DNA of 64,000 bases from an uncultured Clostridia bacterium (GCA_934167445.1 CAKPKJ010000006.1:1-64000); one strand, 5' to 3'; numbered from the stretch's first letter, positions 34,545-43,960 are shown. Translations and numbers: made by a program. Notes: generated by a model from the letters alone, not told the origin.

Positions 34545-36086
34545 TTATTCCCTATCTAACAAACTTTCACCTGTCATTTCTTCTGGTTTTTCTAGATTCA
34601 TTAAATCAAGCATTGTTGGTGCTAAGTCTGCTAGCTTTCCACCTTGTTTTAATTTTAAATTTTTATCTGCTGAAACCACTATTAGTGGTACTGGATTTGT
34701 TGTATGTGCTGTATGTGGTTCCCCTGTTTTATAATCTATCATTTGTTCAGCATTTCCATGGTCTGCTGTTATTAATAAATTTCCTTGTTTTTCTTCTACT
34801 AATTTTACAACTTTCCCTACACACTCGTCTACTGTTTCTACTGCTTTTATTGCTGCTGATAAACTTCCTGTATGTCCTACCATATCAGTATTAGCATAAT
34901 TTAAAATTATTGCATCATATTTGTCTTGTGATATTGCTTCTAATACTTTGTCTGTTACTTCATATGCACTCATTTCTGGTTGCATATCATATGTTTCTAC
35001 TTTTGGTGATGGTACTAAAATTCTATCTTCTCCTGGATATTGTTTTTCTTCACCACCATTGAAGAAAAATGTTACATGAGCATATTTTTCTGTTTCTGCA
35101 ATTCTTAATTGAGTATATCCTTTTTTGCTTATATATTCTCCAAATGTATTTTTTAAAGGTTCTTTTTTGAATGCAATCTTTACATTTGGCATTGTTTCAT
35201 CATAATTTGTAAAGCATACAAAATATAAGTTTAAATCTTTTTTAGTTTCAAATGCATCAAATTCTGGATCTACTAATGCTCTTGTTATTTCTCTTGCTCT
35301 ATCTGGTCTAAAGTTAAAGAATATTACTGAATCATGTTTTCCAATTGTTGCAACAGGTTCTTCGCCATTACATATTACTGTTGGTTCAACAAATTCGTCA
35401 AATACTTCTTTTTGATATGAATCTTCTATTGCTTTTATGCTACTTCCTGCTTTATTTCCTTTTCCATTTACTAATGCATCATAACATTTTTGTACTCTTT
35501 GCCATCTTTTATCTCTGTCCATTGCATAAAATCTGCCTGATAAGCTAGCAATTTTACCTACACCTTTTTCTGCCATTTTATCTTGTAATTTTAGTATATA
35601 ATTCTCTGCTGAAGCTGGTGGTGTATCTCTACCATCTAAGAAGCAATGTACAAATACATTTTCAAAATCTCTTCTTTTGGCCATTTCTAACAATCCATAT
35701 AGATGTCTTATATGACTGTGAACTCCACCGTCTGAGACTAAACCTAAAATGTGTAATTTTGAATTGTATTTTTTACAATTTTCAATTGCAGCTATAAATT
35801 CTGGATTTGTAAAGAAATCTCCATCTTCAATTGATTTTGTTATTTTTGTTAATTCTTGGTATACAATTCTTCCTGCTCCTATATTTGTATGTCCAACTTC
35901 TGAATTTCCCATTTGTCCTTCTGGTAGCCCAACTGCTAGACCACTTGTATATATGTCTTCATTTGGATAATTTCTCATTAGTTTGTCAATATTAGGTGTT
36001 TTAGCTAATTTTATTGCATTTCCATCTTTATTTGGATTATCACCAAAACCGTCTAATATCATTAGCATTGTTAATTTATCTTTCAT
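34545..36086 (-). CDS. gpmI: 2,3-bisphosphoglycerate-independent phosphoglycerate mutase
   Basis: Interconverts 3- and 2-phosphoglycerate in glycolysis using two manganese ions. The 513-aa protein is full length. [11 protein letters not shown] carries the first metal Asp, [13 protein letters not shown] carries the phosphorylated Ser (about 63), followed by [16 protein letters not shown] and the C-terminal metal sites [10 protein letters not shown] and [11 protein letters not shown]. The ATG follows AGAAGGATGG. It lies in the gap-pgk-tpiA-gpmI cluster. A REPIN-like element separates it from tpiA and ends within 20 bp of its ribosome site. Confidence 0.96.
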   Translation of the reverse strand: MKDKLTMLMILDGFGDNPNKDGNAIKLAKTPNIDKLMRNYPNEDIYTSGLAVGLPEGQMGNSEVGHTNIGAGRIVYQELTKITKSIEDGDFFTNPEFIAAIENCKKYNSKLHILGLVSDGGVHSHIRHLYGLLEMAKRRDFENVFVHCFLDGRDTPPASAENYILKLQDKMAEKGVGKIASLSGRFYAMDRDKRWQRVQKCYDALVNGKGNKAGSSIKAIEDSYQKEVFDEFVEPTVICNGEEPVATIGKHDSVIFFNFRPDRAREITRALVDPEFDAFETKKDLNLYFVCFTNYDETMPNVKIAFKKEPLKNTFGEYISKKGYTQLRIAETEKYAHVTFFFNGGEEKQYPGEDRILVPSPKVETYDMQPEMSAYEVTDKVLEAISQDKYDAIILNYANTDMVGHTGSLSAAIKAVETVDECVGKVVKLVEEKQGNLLITADHGNAEQMIDYKTGEPHTAHTTNPVPLIVVSADKNLKLKQGGKLADLAPTMLDLMNLEKPEEMTGESLLDRE

Positions 36087-36105
36087 TTTTTACCATCCTT
36101 CTCTG

Positions 36106-36226
36106 ATGATTTTGGGGACGGAGCAAAAAATCATGTTTTAATTAAGTACATATTATTGCCTTAAATAAATATTTAATTTTCTGCGATAATCTAGAGCATG
36201 ATTTTTTGCTCCGTCCCCAAAATCAT
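36106..36226. repeat. REPIN-like element, copy 1 (121 bp)
   Basis: Left arm ATGATTTTGGGGACGGAGC plus AAAAAATCATG (36106-36135) and a right arm that is its reverse complement (36197-36226). Each arm is itself a quasi-palindrome (ATGATTTT...AAAATCAT), as in two inverted REP units. The interior is AT-rich. It starts immediately after the tpiA stop codon (minus strand) and ends 20 bp before gpmI. A homologous copy with nearly identical arms is at 47352-47460. Confidence 0.88.
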
Positions 36227-36973
36227 TTAATAGTTTACTATTTTACTAAATTCTTCTGCTTTTAGGCTTGCTCCACCAACTAATCCGCCATCTATATCTG
36301 ACATTTCAAACAATTCTTTAGCATTTGTTGATTTTACGCTTCCTCCATATTGAATTATAACTTCTTCTGCTACATCTTTTCCATATATATCTGCAATTTT
36401 GTTTCTTATTTCTTTTATACTGTTATTTGCATCTTCACTTGTTGCTGTTTTTCCTGTTCCAATTGCCCAAATTGGTTCATATGCAATTATTGTATTTTTT
36501 ACTTGTTCATTAGTTAATCCTTCTAATGCTAATTCTGTTTGTTTTGTAATTATTTCAACTGTTTTTCCAGCTTCTCTTTGTTCTAGTGTTTCCCCAACAC
36601 ATACTATTGGTTTTAATCCATTTGTAAATGCTGCTTTTATTTTTTTATTTACAGTTTCATCTGTTTCATTAAAATATTGTCTTCTTTCTGAATGTCCTAT
36701 AATTACATATTCTACATTTATAGATTTTAACATTTTTCCAGAAACTTCTCCTGTATATGCTCCTTTTTCTTCAAAGTGCATATTTTGTGCACCTATTTTT
36801 ATATTTGTACCTTGTGCTGTTAATAGTGCATAAAATAGGTCTGTATATGGTACACATAGAATAACTTCATTTTTTGAATCTTTTACTAATGGTGTTAATT
36901 CTGTTATAAATTCTATTGCTTCTCCTGGTAACATATTCATTTTCCAGTTTCCAGCTATTACTTTTTTTCTCAT
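36227..36973 (-). CDS. tpiA: Triosephosphate isomerase
   Basis: Interconverts dihydroxyacetone phosphate and glyceraldehyde-3-phosphate. The 248-aa protein starts RKKVIAGNWKMNM with the catalytic Lys; His is in IIGHSERRQYF, the catalytic Glu in AYEPIWAIGTGK, and phosphate is held by VQYGGSVK-type IIQYGGSVKSTN and GGLVGGASLK. I chose the ATG after TTAAGGAAGTTTTAATT; a longer frame upstream lacks a site. It lies downstream of pgk. The stop codon abuts the REPIN-like repeat. Confidence 0.96.
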   Translation of the reverse strand: MRKKVIAGNWKMNMLPGEAIEFITELTPLVKDSKNEVILCVPYTDLFYALLTAQGTNIKIGAQNMHFEEKGAYTGEVSGKMLKSINVEYVIIGHSERRQYFNETDETVNKKIKAAFTNGLKPIVCVGETLEQREAGKTVEIITKQTELALEGLTNEQVKNTIIAYEPIWAIGTGKTATSEDANNSIKEIRNKIADIYGKDVAEEVIIQYGGSVKSTNAKELFEMSDIDGGLVGGASLKAEEFSKIVNY

Positions 36974-37089
36974 AATTAAAACTTCCTTAAATATTAATTT
37001 AGATTTGTTTATGTATGGTAAATCCATAAAACCTAAGCAGACTTATAAGGGGAATATCTAACTAATATTTTCCCCTTATACAGCTGTTT

Positions 37090-38274
37090 TTATTTGTCTT
37101 GTAAACATTCAATTCCTGGTAATTTTTTACCTTCTAAGAATTCAAGTGATGCTCCTCCACCTGTTGAAATATGTGTCATTTTATCTTGTAATCCAGCTTT
37201 TCTAACTGCTGCTGCTGAATCACCACCACCAATTATTGTTGTTGCATCTATTTTTGATAATGTTTCGGCAATTTCATTTGTTCCGATTGCAAATTGGTCA
37301 AATTCAAACAATCCTAATGGTCCATTCCATACAACTGTTTTTGCTTTTTGTAATTCTTCTTTGAACATTTCTATTGTTTTTGGTCCAACATCAAATCCTT
37401 CCCATCCTTCTGGGATTTCTGTCCAAGCAACAACTTTACTTTCTGTGTCTGGTTTAAATTCTTTTCCCACTTTTGTATCAACAGGAAGCATTAATTTAAC
37501 TCCTCTTTCTTTAGCTTTTGCCATTGCTTCTTTTGCTAGGTCTAATTTATCAACTTCACAAATTGAGTTTCCTACTTCATATCCTTGTGCTTTGAAGAAT
37601 GTGTATGCCATTCCTCCACCAATCATTAATGTGTCTACTTTTTCTAGTAAACTGTCAATTACACCAATTTTATCTGAAACTTTAGCTCCACCTAAAATTG
37701 CTACAAATGGTCTTTCTGGATTATTTAAAGCATTTCCTAAGAATTGTAATTCTTTTTCTATTAATAATCCTGATACAGCTGGCAAATATGATGCTACGCC
37801 TACTGTTGAGCTGTGTGCTCTATGTGCTGCACCAAATGCATCATTAACAAATATTTCAGCCATACTTGCTAGTTTTTGGCTAAATTCTGGATCATTGTCT
37901 GTTTCTTCTCTATGGAATCTAACATTTTCTAATAATAAAATTTGTCCTGGTTGTAATGCTTTTGCTTTAGATGTTGCATCTTCTCCAACAACATCTTTTG
38001 CCATAATTACTTCTTTATCTAATAATCTTGATAATTCTTTTGCTACTGGTTTAAGAGAAAATTCTGGTTTTACTTCTCCCTTTGGTCTTCCTAAGTGTGA
38101 ACATAGAACAACACTACAATTATTCTCTAATAAATATTTTATTGTAGGTAATGCTGCTACGATTCTTGTGTTGTCTGTAATATTTTGATTTTCATCTAAA
38201 GGTACGTTAAAGTCACATCTAACTAATACTTTTTTTCCTTTTAAATCAATGTCTTTTATTGTTTTTTTGTTCAT
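37090..38274 (-). CDS. pgk: Phosphoglycerate kinase
   Basis: Makes ATP and 3-phosphoglycerate from 1,3-bisphosphoglycerate. The 394-aa protein has all family marks: [14 protein letters not shown] at the N-terminus, [40 protein letters not shown] and the nucleotide-binding [13 protein letters not shown] plus [13 protein letters not shown]. The ATG follows AGGGAGGAG. A sigma-A promoter (TTGAAA at 38385-38390, TAAAAT at 38362-38367, 17-bp spacer) is in the gap to gap, which ends in its own terminator, so pgk may be transcribed separately from gap. Confidence 0.97.
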   Translation of the reverse strand: MNKKTIKDIDLKGKKVLVRCDFNVPLDENQNITDNTRIVAALPTIKYLLENNCSVVLCSHLGRPKGEVKPEFSLKPVAKELSRLLDKEVIMAKDVVGEDATSKAKALQPGQILLLENVRFHREETDNDPEFSQKLASMAEIFVNDAFGAAHRAHSSTVGVASYLPAVSGLLIEKELQFLGNALNNPERPFVAILGGAKVSDKIGVIDSLLEKVDTLMIGGGMAYTFFKAQGYEVGNSICEVDKLDLAKEAMAKAKERGVKLMLPVDTKVGKEFKPDTESKVVAWTEIPEGWEGFDVGPKTIEMFKEELQKAKTVVWNGPLGLFEFDQFAIGTNEIAETLSKIDATTIIGGGDSAAAVRKAGLQDKMTHISTGGGASLEFLEGKKLPGIECLQDK

Positions 38275-38361
38275 TTTTTCTCCTCCCTTTTTTTGTCGAT
38301 TTTATATTTTGTATTTCGACATATGGCCATAAAAAATACTATCCTTTCTTATAGCATACCT

Positions 38362-38390
38362 ATTTTATAACAAAAGTATGTATATTTCAA
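38362..38390 (-). promoter_or_regulatory. Probable pgk promoter
   Basis: TTGAAA (38385-38390) and TAAAAT (38362-38367) with a 17-bp spacer on the minus strand, downstream of the gap terminator. The leader can form a TGTCGA/TCGACA hairpin before the pgk site. Confidence 0.6.
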
Positions 38391-38426
38391 GAGTTTTTAT
38401 TAAATTTTTCCTACTCTATATACTAT

Positions 38427-38474
38427 AAAAAAGTTGAGATACAAACTTTACAAGTTTTCCATCCCAACTTTTTT
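38427..38474 (-). terminator. Terminator after gap
   Basis: AAAAAAGTTGGGAT and ATCTCAACTTTTTT pair on the minus strand, the second arm supplying the T-tract, about 20 bp after the gap stop codon. Confidence 0.8.
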
Positions 38475-38495
38475 AAATTTTTATTGATAGAAGAA

Positions 38496-39515
38496 TTATT
38501 CTCCTAATTCTGCAAAATATTTTATTGTTCTTACCATTTGACTTGTGTAAGAATTTTCGTTGTCATACCAAGATACAACTTGTACTTGATATAATCCATC
38601 TTCTATTTTTGTTACCATTGTTTGTGTACTATCAAATAATGATCCATTTGTTATACCAATAATATCTGAAGAAACTAATAATTCATCTGTATATCCAAAT
38701 GATTGGTTTGCAACAGATTTCATTTTTTCGTTAATTCCTTCAACTGTGATATCATTTCCTTTTACAACTGCAACTAATATAGTTGTAGAACCTGTTGGAA
38801 CTGGAACTCTTTGTGCTGATCCAATTAATTTTCCATTTAATTCTGGTATAACTAGTCCAATTGCTTTAGCAGCTCCTGTTGTATTTGGTACAATGTTTAC
38901 AGCTCCTGCTCTAGCTCTTCTTAAATCACCTTTTCTTTGTGGACCATCTAATATCATTTGGTCTCCTGTGTAAGCATGAACTGTTGTCATGATTCCTGAT
39001 TGAATTGGTGCATAATCATTTAAAGCTTTTGCCATTGGTGCTAAACAGTTTGTAGTACATGATGCTGCTGAAATTATTTTATCATCTTTTGTTAATGTAT
39101 TTTCATTAACTCCATATACTATTGTTTTTAAATCACTTCCTGCTGGTGCAGATATAACTACTTTTTTAGCTCCTGCATCAATATGAGCTTGTGCTTTGTC
39201 TTTACTTGTATAGAATCCTGTACATTCTAATACAACATCAACTCCGATTTCTCCCCAAGGTAAATCTTTAGCATCTTTTTCAGCATAAATTTTAATTGTT
39301 TTTCCATCTACTGTTATAGAATCTTCTCCAGCTACTACTGTATCTGCTTTTTCATATCTTCTTTGTGCTGAATCATATTTTAAAAGATGTGCAAGCATTT
39401 TTGGGCTTGTTAAATCGTTTATTGCTACAACTTCATACCCTTCCGCTCCAAACATTTGTCTAAATGCTAGACGTCCAATACGTCCAAAACCATTAATGGC
39501 TACTTTTACTGACAT
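38496..39515 (-). CDS. gap: Glyceraldehyde-3-phosphate dehydrogenase
   Basis: Oxidises glyceraldehyde-3-phosphate with NAD. The 339-aa protein has a Rossmann N-terminus ([16 protein letters not shown]), the NAD-selecting Asp in VVAINDLTS, the catalytic Cys153 in [10 protein letters not shown], the His of [14 protein letters not shown] [10 protein letters not shown], and the closing [15 protein letters not shown]. The ATG follows AAGGAGGAAGAT. Its leader holds a TATAAT (39542-39547) adjoining the palindrome TGCC...GGCA, a possible operator. It heads the glycolytic gene group. Confidence 0.97.
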   Translation of the reverse strand: MSVKVAINGFGRIGRLAFRQMFGAEGYEVVAINDLTSPKMLAHLLKYDSAQRRYEKADTVVAGEDSITVDGKTIKIYAEKDAKDLPWGEIGVDVVLECTGFYTSKDKAQAHIDAGAKKVVISAPAGSDLKTIVYGVNENTLTKDDKIISAASCTTNCLAPMAKALNDYAPIQSGIMTTVHAYTGDQMILDGPQRKGDLRRARAGAVNIVPNTTGAAKAIGLVIPELNGKLIGSAQRVPVPTGSTTILVAVVKGNDITVEGINEKMKSVANQSFGYTDELLVSSDIIGITNGSLFDSTQTMVTKIEDGLYQVQVVSWYDNENSYTSQMVRTIKYFAELGE

Positions 39516-39541
39516 AATATCTTCCTCCTTAATTATCTTTT

Positions 39542-39565
39542 ATTATATGCCTTAATTTTTAGGCA
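39542..39565 (-). promoter_or_regulatory. gap -10 box with adjoining palindrome
   Basis: TATAAT (39542-39547, minus strand) follows directly on the inverted repeat TGCCTTAATTTTTAGGCA (39548-39565), which lies in the would-be promoter spacer. The -35 is weak. A repressor site is possible (inference). Confidence 0.45.
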
Positions 39566-39660
39566 TTATTATTGTAACTCAATTTTTTTCACTTTTCAAG
39601 CTTTTATTTCAATTTTGTTTACATTCATAGATTATATAAATTACAATTATATAAAAATCA

Positions 39661-39690
39661 CCCTAAGAATCTAATTAAAGACTCTTAGGG
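39661..39690 (-). terminator. Terminator of the first 39-kb cassette gene
   Basis: CCCTAAGAGTC pairs with GATTCTTAGGG and is followed by TGATTTTT on the minus strand. An AGCACC stretch precedes it. Confidence 0.85.
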
Positions 39691-39705
39691 TTGGTGCTTT
39701 ATTGA

Positions 39706-40317
39706 TTATTGTGCTTTATAATTTTGGATATCTTTAGGCTCCAAATAAAGCACAGCTCTCAGACTAGCCGATTGTGAGTCATCTCCTACTAAATCAACTT
39801 CAACTACTTTGTAGTCAGGCCTTCCTTTATCGTCAACAATGGGTACCAGCTTGTGCTCTTTGTACTCTTCGTAACGATCTTGTTCAACGCCTTCATAGTG
39901 ATGAAAGAAACCGAGGCGTTCATCTTTTTTTGAATTCAACCAATATGATTCTGAAGTATAAATCTGCTCTTTGGTCATACTGGGCAAATCGCTTTCGTCA
40001 ATGCATCTTGCATCTTTTACATCATCGCAGTCAATCCATAAGCTACAAATTTGGTCTCTGTCTTTGGGAGTAAAGTTTCGACTTATCTTGTTGGATTCGA
40101 AGTATTCCCATGGATACATTAAATCTGTAACATACACAAGGTAACAACCCTGTTGCTTTACAAAAGAAGCTCCGATGAACTCACTTTCGAATGCATCTGT
40201 TTCAAAACGCTGGTCTGAAAAGCCATTCAAACTTTTAGAACTTATTATTGTGCTCCCCTTCTTTACCGGAATTTTTATCCGCTCTGGATACTTTCCATCA
40301 AGATTTTGCTTAAGCAT
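39706..40317 (-). CDS. Cassette protein with a lectin/DUF6273-like signature (203 aa)
   Basis: Not firmly assigned. Cytosolic, no signal peptide. The C-terminal part has SYWLNS (124-129) and LRAVLYL (186-192), similar in kind and spacing to FWLAT...VRPVII of the 280-aa protein at 13882-14724, which suggests the same fold. The N-terminal half is rich in aromatic and acidic residues (CYLVYVTDLMYPWEYF; CSLWIDCDD). The start is the ATG directly after AGAAAGGAAAAACG; the longer frame begins within the leader. Codon use is less AT-rich than the host genes. It has its own box-bearing promoter, a TGGC-AAAA-GCCA leader hairpin and a terminator. Confidence 0.6.
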   Translation of the reverse strand: MLKQNLDGKYPERIKIPVKKGSTIISSKSLNGFSDQRFETDAFESEFIGASFVKQQGCYLVYVTDLMYPWEYFESNKISRNFTPKDRDQICSLWIDCDDVKDARCIDESDLPSMTKEQIYTSESYWLNSKKDERLGFFHHYEGVEQDRYEEYKEHKLVPIVDDKGRPDYKVVEVDLVGDDSQSASLRAVLYLEPKDIQNYKAQ

Positions 40318-40374
40318 TCGTTTTTCCTTTCTCTTAAGCACCATTTATACTATGGCTTTTGCCACTATGTTTCT

Positions 40375-40403
40375 ATTTTAACACAATTTACATAAGCTTT
40401 CAA
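40375..40403 (-). promoter_or_regulatory. Cassette promoter B with TTATGTAAATT box
   Basis: TTGAAA (40398-40403) and TAAAAT (40375-40380), spacer 17 bp. TTATGTAAA occupies 40387-40395, 6 bp from the -10, the same offset as in the promoter at 14791-14819. Confidence 0.75.
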
Positions 40404-40488
40404 GTTTTAAATTTTTTATTTTGTCATTATTTGGTCATTTAATAATTGTTATTTTTTGCTTAATAATTTAACTTGTCTAAAAAGAAAA

Positions 40489-40508
40489 AGGAGTAAATTA
40501 TTACTCCT
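40489..40508 (-). terminator. Terminator of the 169-aa cassette gene
   Basis: AGGAGTAA pairs with TTACTCCT, followed by TTTTTCTTTTT on the minus strand, about 10 bp after the stop codon. Confidence 0.8.
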
Positions 40509-40516
40509 CTCTCTTT

Positions 40517-41026
40517 TTAACGAGTTATCCTAAATGTTCCAACCAGCTTATCATTCCATGCAGAGGGCCATCCCAGAGCAATATTCTCTAAGAATATTAA
40601 TGGCTTTCTAATCCTTTTCCCTGACCATCCTTTATCTTTGTCATATCGTAAGAAGTGAAAATCTAATATTCCTCCATTTCCTGCCATTTTAACAAATAAT
40701 GCAACAATGTACTGATTTGCTTGAAGTTCCACTTCGCTTGTAGGATTGCTCCTGTCAGAAAAAGTGATTTCTTCTACGTCAAGTCCTAGGACTTGAGTAT
40801 CAGCCAAAAACAAATCCCTCACTTCTGTTGTGGAAATGTAAGCTTGGCCATCTGGCTTTTTTCCACTAAGTATTCCCAAACGGTAATACTTAGTAGCAGA
40901 GGTAACTGTACTGCCAATTGCATGAGCAAAGCAGTTAGTGCTATCCTGCACATTCGTATGGTTGTACACATCCCAATCAAGATCTTTGTGAACACATTGG
41001 ATAACTTTTTCAATTGTGGCATTCAT
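40517..41026 (-). CDS. Cassette protein, possible papain-like cysteine enzyme (169 aa)
   Basis: Not firmly assigned. DSTNCFAHAIG (about 28-38) and GGILDFHFLRYDKDKGWS (about 115-132) recall the paired NCYAYA and DYHWYRQ-type motifs of a papain-like family, with Cys and His as possible catalytic residues. The core RIRKPLIF follows. No signal peptide or membrane helix is seen. It lies between two cassette genes with which it shares promoter design (box in the spacer), AGAAAGG site and private terminator, but it does not show their W-L-x-(S/T) signature. Foreign-looking codon use. The enzymatic idea is inference from two motifs only. Confidence 0.5.
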   Translation of the reverse strand: MNATIEKVIQCVHKDLDWDVYNHTNVQDSTNCFAHAIGSTVTSATKYYRLGILSGKKPDGQAYISTTEVRDLFLADTQVLGLDVEEITFSDRSNPTSEVELQANQYIVALFVKMAGNGGILDFHFLRYDKDKGWSGKRIRKPLIFLENIALGWPSAWNDKLVGTFRITR

Positions 41027-41068
41027 TGAATACCCCTTTCTCTAAACGCATTCTTACTGCATAACTAT

Positions 41069-41097
41069 ATTTTATCACATTAATTTACATAATTCAA
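41069..41097 (-). promoter_or_regulatory. Cassette promoter C with TTATGTAAATT box
   Basis: TTGAAT (41092-41097) and TAAAAT (41069-41074), spacer 17 bp. TTATGTAAA is at 41084-41092, overlapping the -35 edge. Confidence 0.75.
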
Positions 41098-41144
41098 CTT
41101 TTGAGTAATTTTAAGAAAATTCATAATAAATTTATTTAAAAAAC

Positions 41145-41178
41145 AGAAAGAGTCTACTTAAAATAAGAGACTCTTTCT
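41145..41178 (-). terminator. Terminator of the 227-aa cassette gene
   Basis: AGAAAGAGTC pairs with GACTCTTTCT and is followed by GTTTTTT on the minus strand. GGTGCC lies between the stop codon and the stem. Confidence 0.85.
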
Positions 41179-41185
41179 ACGGCAC

Positions 41186-41869
41186 CTATGAATTTAGGTT
41201 ATATTCATCATAACATACCTCATTTACAAGTAGATTTTTAGCTGTGTTCCAAGTTTCTAACCAGTAATCAGCATTGTACTTATGTTCAAATTCGATTACT
41301 GGCACCAGATAATTTGCCCCGCAAAATACTGCAATAGTTTGGCCGAAAAAATCAGTTTCAACTAGCTTCTGGCAACCACCTTTGTATCCACCAAACGCTG
41401 AGTGAAGTCCTTTTTCAATTACTCCACCTTCTTCCAGTTCAGAGCAGCCTCTGGTAACATTAGCCGTCGTTGTTGCCAGCCAGATTGGTTTTTCAACTCG
41501 CCCTTTCCATTTGGTGATATCATAAAAATTTGCGTGGCGAACTCTTACCATTCCATAGTTTTCAAAAATGTTTGAGCAAAAGGAATCAAGTGTAGATATT
41601 GCACTTTTTAAATCCTCTTCACCTTCAAAGCCAACTAAGATAGGCAAAGCATCTTTTGCAATATAAACATCCACAAGTTCCCCGTCTTCAACGGCATATG
41701 TCAAGAATTCAAAGTCCATTTTATCTGGCAATTGAAAATCCTCACTAAATACCACTGTCTCTCGCATTGTCGAGAAAAATTCTTCCCTTTCCAACCTTTC
41801 TTTTTGAGGTTTTACAGTAACGGTGCGATGGTCCTCAGCAAATTTAAAACTGAGATTTTCTTGTGCCAT
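41186..41869 (-). CDS. Cassette protein with a lectin/DUF6273-like signature (227 aa)
   Basis: Not firmly assigned. Residues 90-121 (ISTLDSFCSNIFENYGMVRV, then RHANFYDITKW) align by eye with 112-144 of the 280-aa protein at 13882-14724. The later IWLATTT (129-135) and LVPVIEF (188-194) match that protein's FWLAT...VRPVII. Cytosolic, no signal peptide. The start follows TAGAAAGGAAGGAAA. Its promoter is the best sigma-A match of the group, and its leader folds as AAAAGGC-AAAA-GCCTTTT. Codon use is unlike neighbours, suggesting transfer. The family resemblance to the other cassette proteins is stronger here than for the 203-aa one. Confidence 0.6.
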   Translation of the reverse strand: MAQENLSFKFAEDHRTVTVKPQKERLEREEFFSTMRETVVFSEDFQLPDKMDFEFLTYAVEDGELVDVYIAKDALPILVGFEGEEDLKSAISTLDSFCSNIFENYGMVRVRHANFYDITKWKGRVEKPIWLATTTANVTRGCSELEEGGVIEKGLHSAFGGYKGGCQKLVETDFFGQTIAVFCGANYLVPVIEFEHKYNADYWLETWNTAKNLLVNEVCYDEYNLNS

Positions 41870-41931
41870 TTTCCTTCCTTTCTACTTGAAATAGCACCTT
41901 TCTACAAAAAGGCTTTTGCCTTTTGCTAATT

Positions 41932-41970
41932 ATTGTATCAAATCTCTATCGAAAAGTCAATTTATGTAAA
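41932..41970 (-). promoter_or_regulatory. Cassette promoter D with TTATGTAAATT box
   Basis: TTGACT (41955-41960) and TACAAT (41932-41937), spacer 17 bp. The box is inverted relative to the others (plus-strand TTATGTAAA at 41962-41970) and touches the upstream edge of the -35, next to the stop codon of the GH15 gene. Confidence 0.75.
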
Positions 41971-43947
41971 TTATTTTTGTGCATATAATTTTTCTAAAAC
42001 TATTAAAAACATTGCATGTGACCAACCAAGACCAATTACCCAATTAGGTTTTAAAGTTTCATTATTTACTTGTTCACCTAATAAGTAATGTTTTCCTGCA
42101 GTTTTTACTACAAAGTCAAATACTTCTTTAGCTTTTTTCTTCTCTCCACTTTCTAGATAGTATAATGTCATCCATAAATTAGCTATTGGCCAAGGATTTC
42201 CATTCAGATAGTTATCTTGTTCGAATCTTTGATATCCGCCCGTATATGTACGTAAATGTAAGTTTATGCTTTCTACTGTATTTTTTACTTTTGTTTCTTT
42301 TGGTTTAAATATATTAAATGGTGTTACTGCACCTAAAATGCTTATATCCATTTTTTTATCTTCTGGATTTCTTACATATGATTTCTTAGTTTCGTCATAC
42401 ATATTTTCATTTATATAATTTTTTATTCCTACTTGTATTCGTTCGATTTCTCTTTCATTTTTTTGGATTTTTTCTTCTTTTAATCTATTATTTTCAAATC
42501 CAGATACATTTGTTCCAAGTGCTCTATAAATACCTAAAATACTTTCAAATGCTGCGTATATACTAGCTAATGAATATAAATGAATACCTTCGCACATTTC
42601 CCAGATGTCATAACTGATATGATATTTATGTATTTTTCCAGTTCTTTTTTTAGTATCTTCTTCTATTTCTTGCTTTACTACATCTTTTTCTCTTTCTTCT
42701 ATTCCATCAATGTCTAACCAGTCTTTTACATATTTTTTTAGAAAATCTATTGCTTTTTCACACATACTTAAATTATCTTTTAAAAACTTTTCAGATTTTG
42801 TAACTTTATAATGCTCATATATTCCATAAACTACACTTGCTGTTTCATCTATTTGATATCCCCAACATGGTGCTAATTTTCCATCTGTAAAAAATCTTTG
42901 TTCCCACATTCCATTTTTGCTTTGTGTTTTTTTGCAAAATATCTTATAAAATTTTTCCGTTTCTTTTCCCATTTTTACAATGTCCATTGCTTTTGTCATA
43001 AATACGGCGTCACGTGGCCAACAATATGCATATCTTCCGCATTTTGTGAAATTTTCATCTATTTCTGGTGATGCAATTATCCCACCTGTTTCGGAATTTG
43101 TTAATAATGGAAATAATAAAATACTTCTTTTGTAGATTTCATATATTTTATCTTCATAACTATTTTGAGCTTCTTTTAAATTTAGTCCATTATGTGTTTT
43201 TAAATATTTTCTCCAATATGCTTTTGTATTTACATATTCTCTATTTAAATCTATTTTTGTAATCCTATCTATTTCGTCTTCCATTGCAGAAACATTTTTA
43301 TTTTCATCTACTAATACACATATATCTAAAACCTTTTTTTCTTGTGGTTTTATTGTTCCTATATCAAAGCAAATACTTGTATCTTTTGACATTCCTATAT
43401 AATCTTTGTCATAAATATCACCTGTTTTTATTTTTTCCTTGCTTCCATTTATTTGATGTTTTATTATTTTATATCCTTTAGCAAATGTTGATACAGAAAA
43501 ATCATGTGCATATTGCATCATTCCATTATCAATTACTTTACAACCAACAAAATTATTTTGGTCTGATAATAGCTCTGAATGTATATAAAATTGTATATCT
43601 AAATCTATTTGAGCTTCATTTAAAAAAGTATATCTTTTTACCATTACATTTTCTTTTAATAATATATAATCTGTTGCAACTACTTTTAAATTAAAATAAG
43701 TATTTGTAACTTCTGTATTTAACACATTTGTATCTGTATCATAATATTGTTTATATACATTATTTATGTCATCATGTAAATATATTAAATCTGATTGATT
43801 TATCTTAACTCCTGTATGGAAAAAATTTATATATTGTTTATTATCTTTACTAGGGAAATATAATCTTTGTAATTCTCCTTTACTTGTAAAAGTTGCTAAC
43901 ATATTTTTATTTCCTATAATAGCTTCATTTAAGTATTTCTCACTCAT
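41971..43947 (-). CDS. Glycoside hydrolase family 15 protein (glucoamylase-like)
   Basis: A 658-aa cytosolic enzyme expected to release glucose from alpha-glucans or related sugars. The N-terminal part (about 1-270) is a beta-sandwich as in bacterial glucoamylases. The C-terminal (alpha/alpha)6 barrel contains GRYAYCWPRDAVFMTKAM, NGMWEQRFFTDGKLAPCWGYQIDETA in part with likely acidic catalytic residues, ISYDIWEMCEG with the general acid Glu, and a late GGYQRFEQDNYLNGNPWPIANLW. No signal peptide, so glycogen or maltodextrin turnover is likely (inference). A 12-bp perfect hairpin sits just upstream of the start, which lacks a clear ribosome site. Confidence 0.88.
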   Translation of the reverse strand: MSEKYLNEAIIGNKNMLATFTSKGELQRLYFPSKDNKQYINFFHTGVKINQSDLIYLHDDINNVYKQYYDTDTNVLNTEVTNTYFNLKVVATDYILLKENVMVKRYTFLNEAQIDLDIQFYIHSELLSDQNNFVGCKVIDNGMMQYAHDFSVSTFAKGYKIIKHQINGSKEKIKTGDIYDKDYIGMSKDTSICFDIGTIKPQEKKVLDICVLVDENKNVSAMEDEIDRITKIDLNREYVNTKAYWRKYLKTHNGLNLKEAQNSYEDKIYEIYKRSILLFPLLTNSETGGIIASPEIDENFTKCGRYAYCWPRDAVFMTKAMDIVKMGKETEKFYKIFCKKTQSKNGMWEQRFFTDGKLAPCWGYQIDETASVVYGIYEHYKVTKSEKFLKDNLSMCEKAIDFLKKYVKDWLDIDGIEEREKDVVKQEIEEDTKKRTGKIHKYHISYDIWEMCEGIHLYSLASIYAAFESILGIYRALGTNVSGFENNRLKEEKIQKNEREIERIQVGIKNYINENMYDETKKSYVRNPEDKKMDISILGAVTPFNIFKPKETKVKNTVESINLHLRTYTGGYQRFEQDNYLNGNPWPIANLWMTLYYLESGEKKKAKEVFDFVVKTAGKHYLLGEQVNNETLKPNWVIGLGWSHAMFLIVLEKLYAQK

Positions 43948-43960
43948 TTCATCTTACACA

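Noticed and set aside
37094..38188. A 364-codon plus-strand open frame opposite pgk
   Set aside because: It is the antisense shadow of pgk: no ribosome site, Ser/Pro-rich low-complexity translation, and the minus strand gives a perfect Pgk. The same applies to other long plus-strand frames (for example opposite typA at 19168-19896, ftsE at 9105-9734 and ftsK at 47701-48417).
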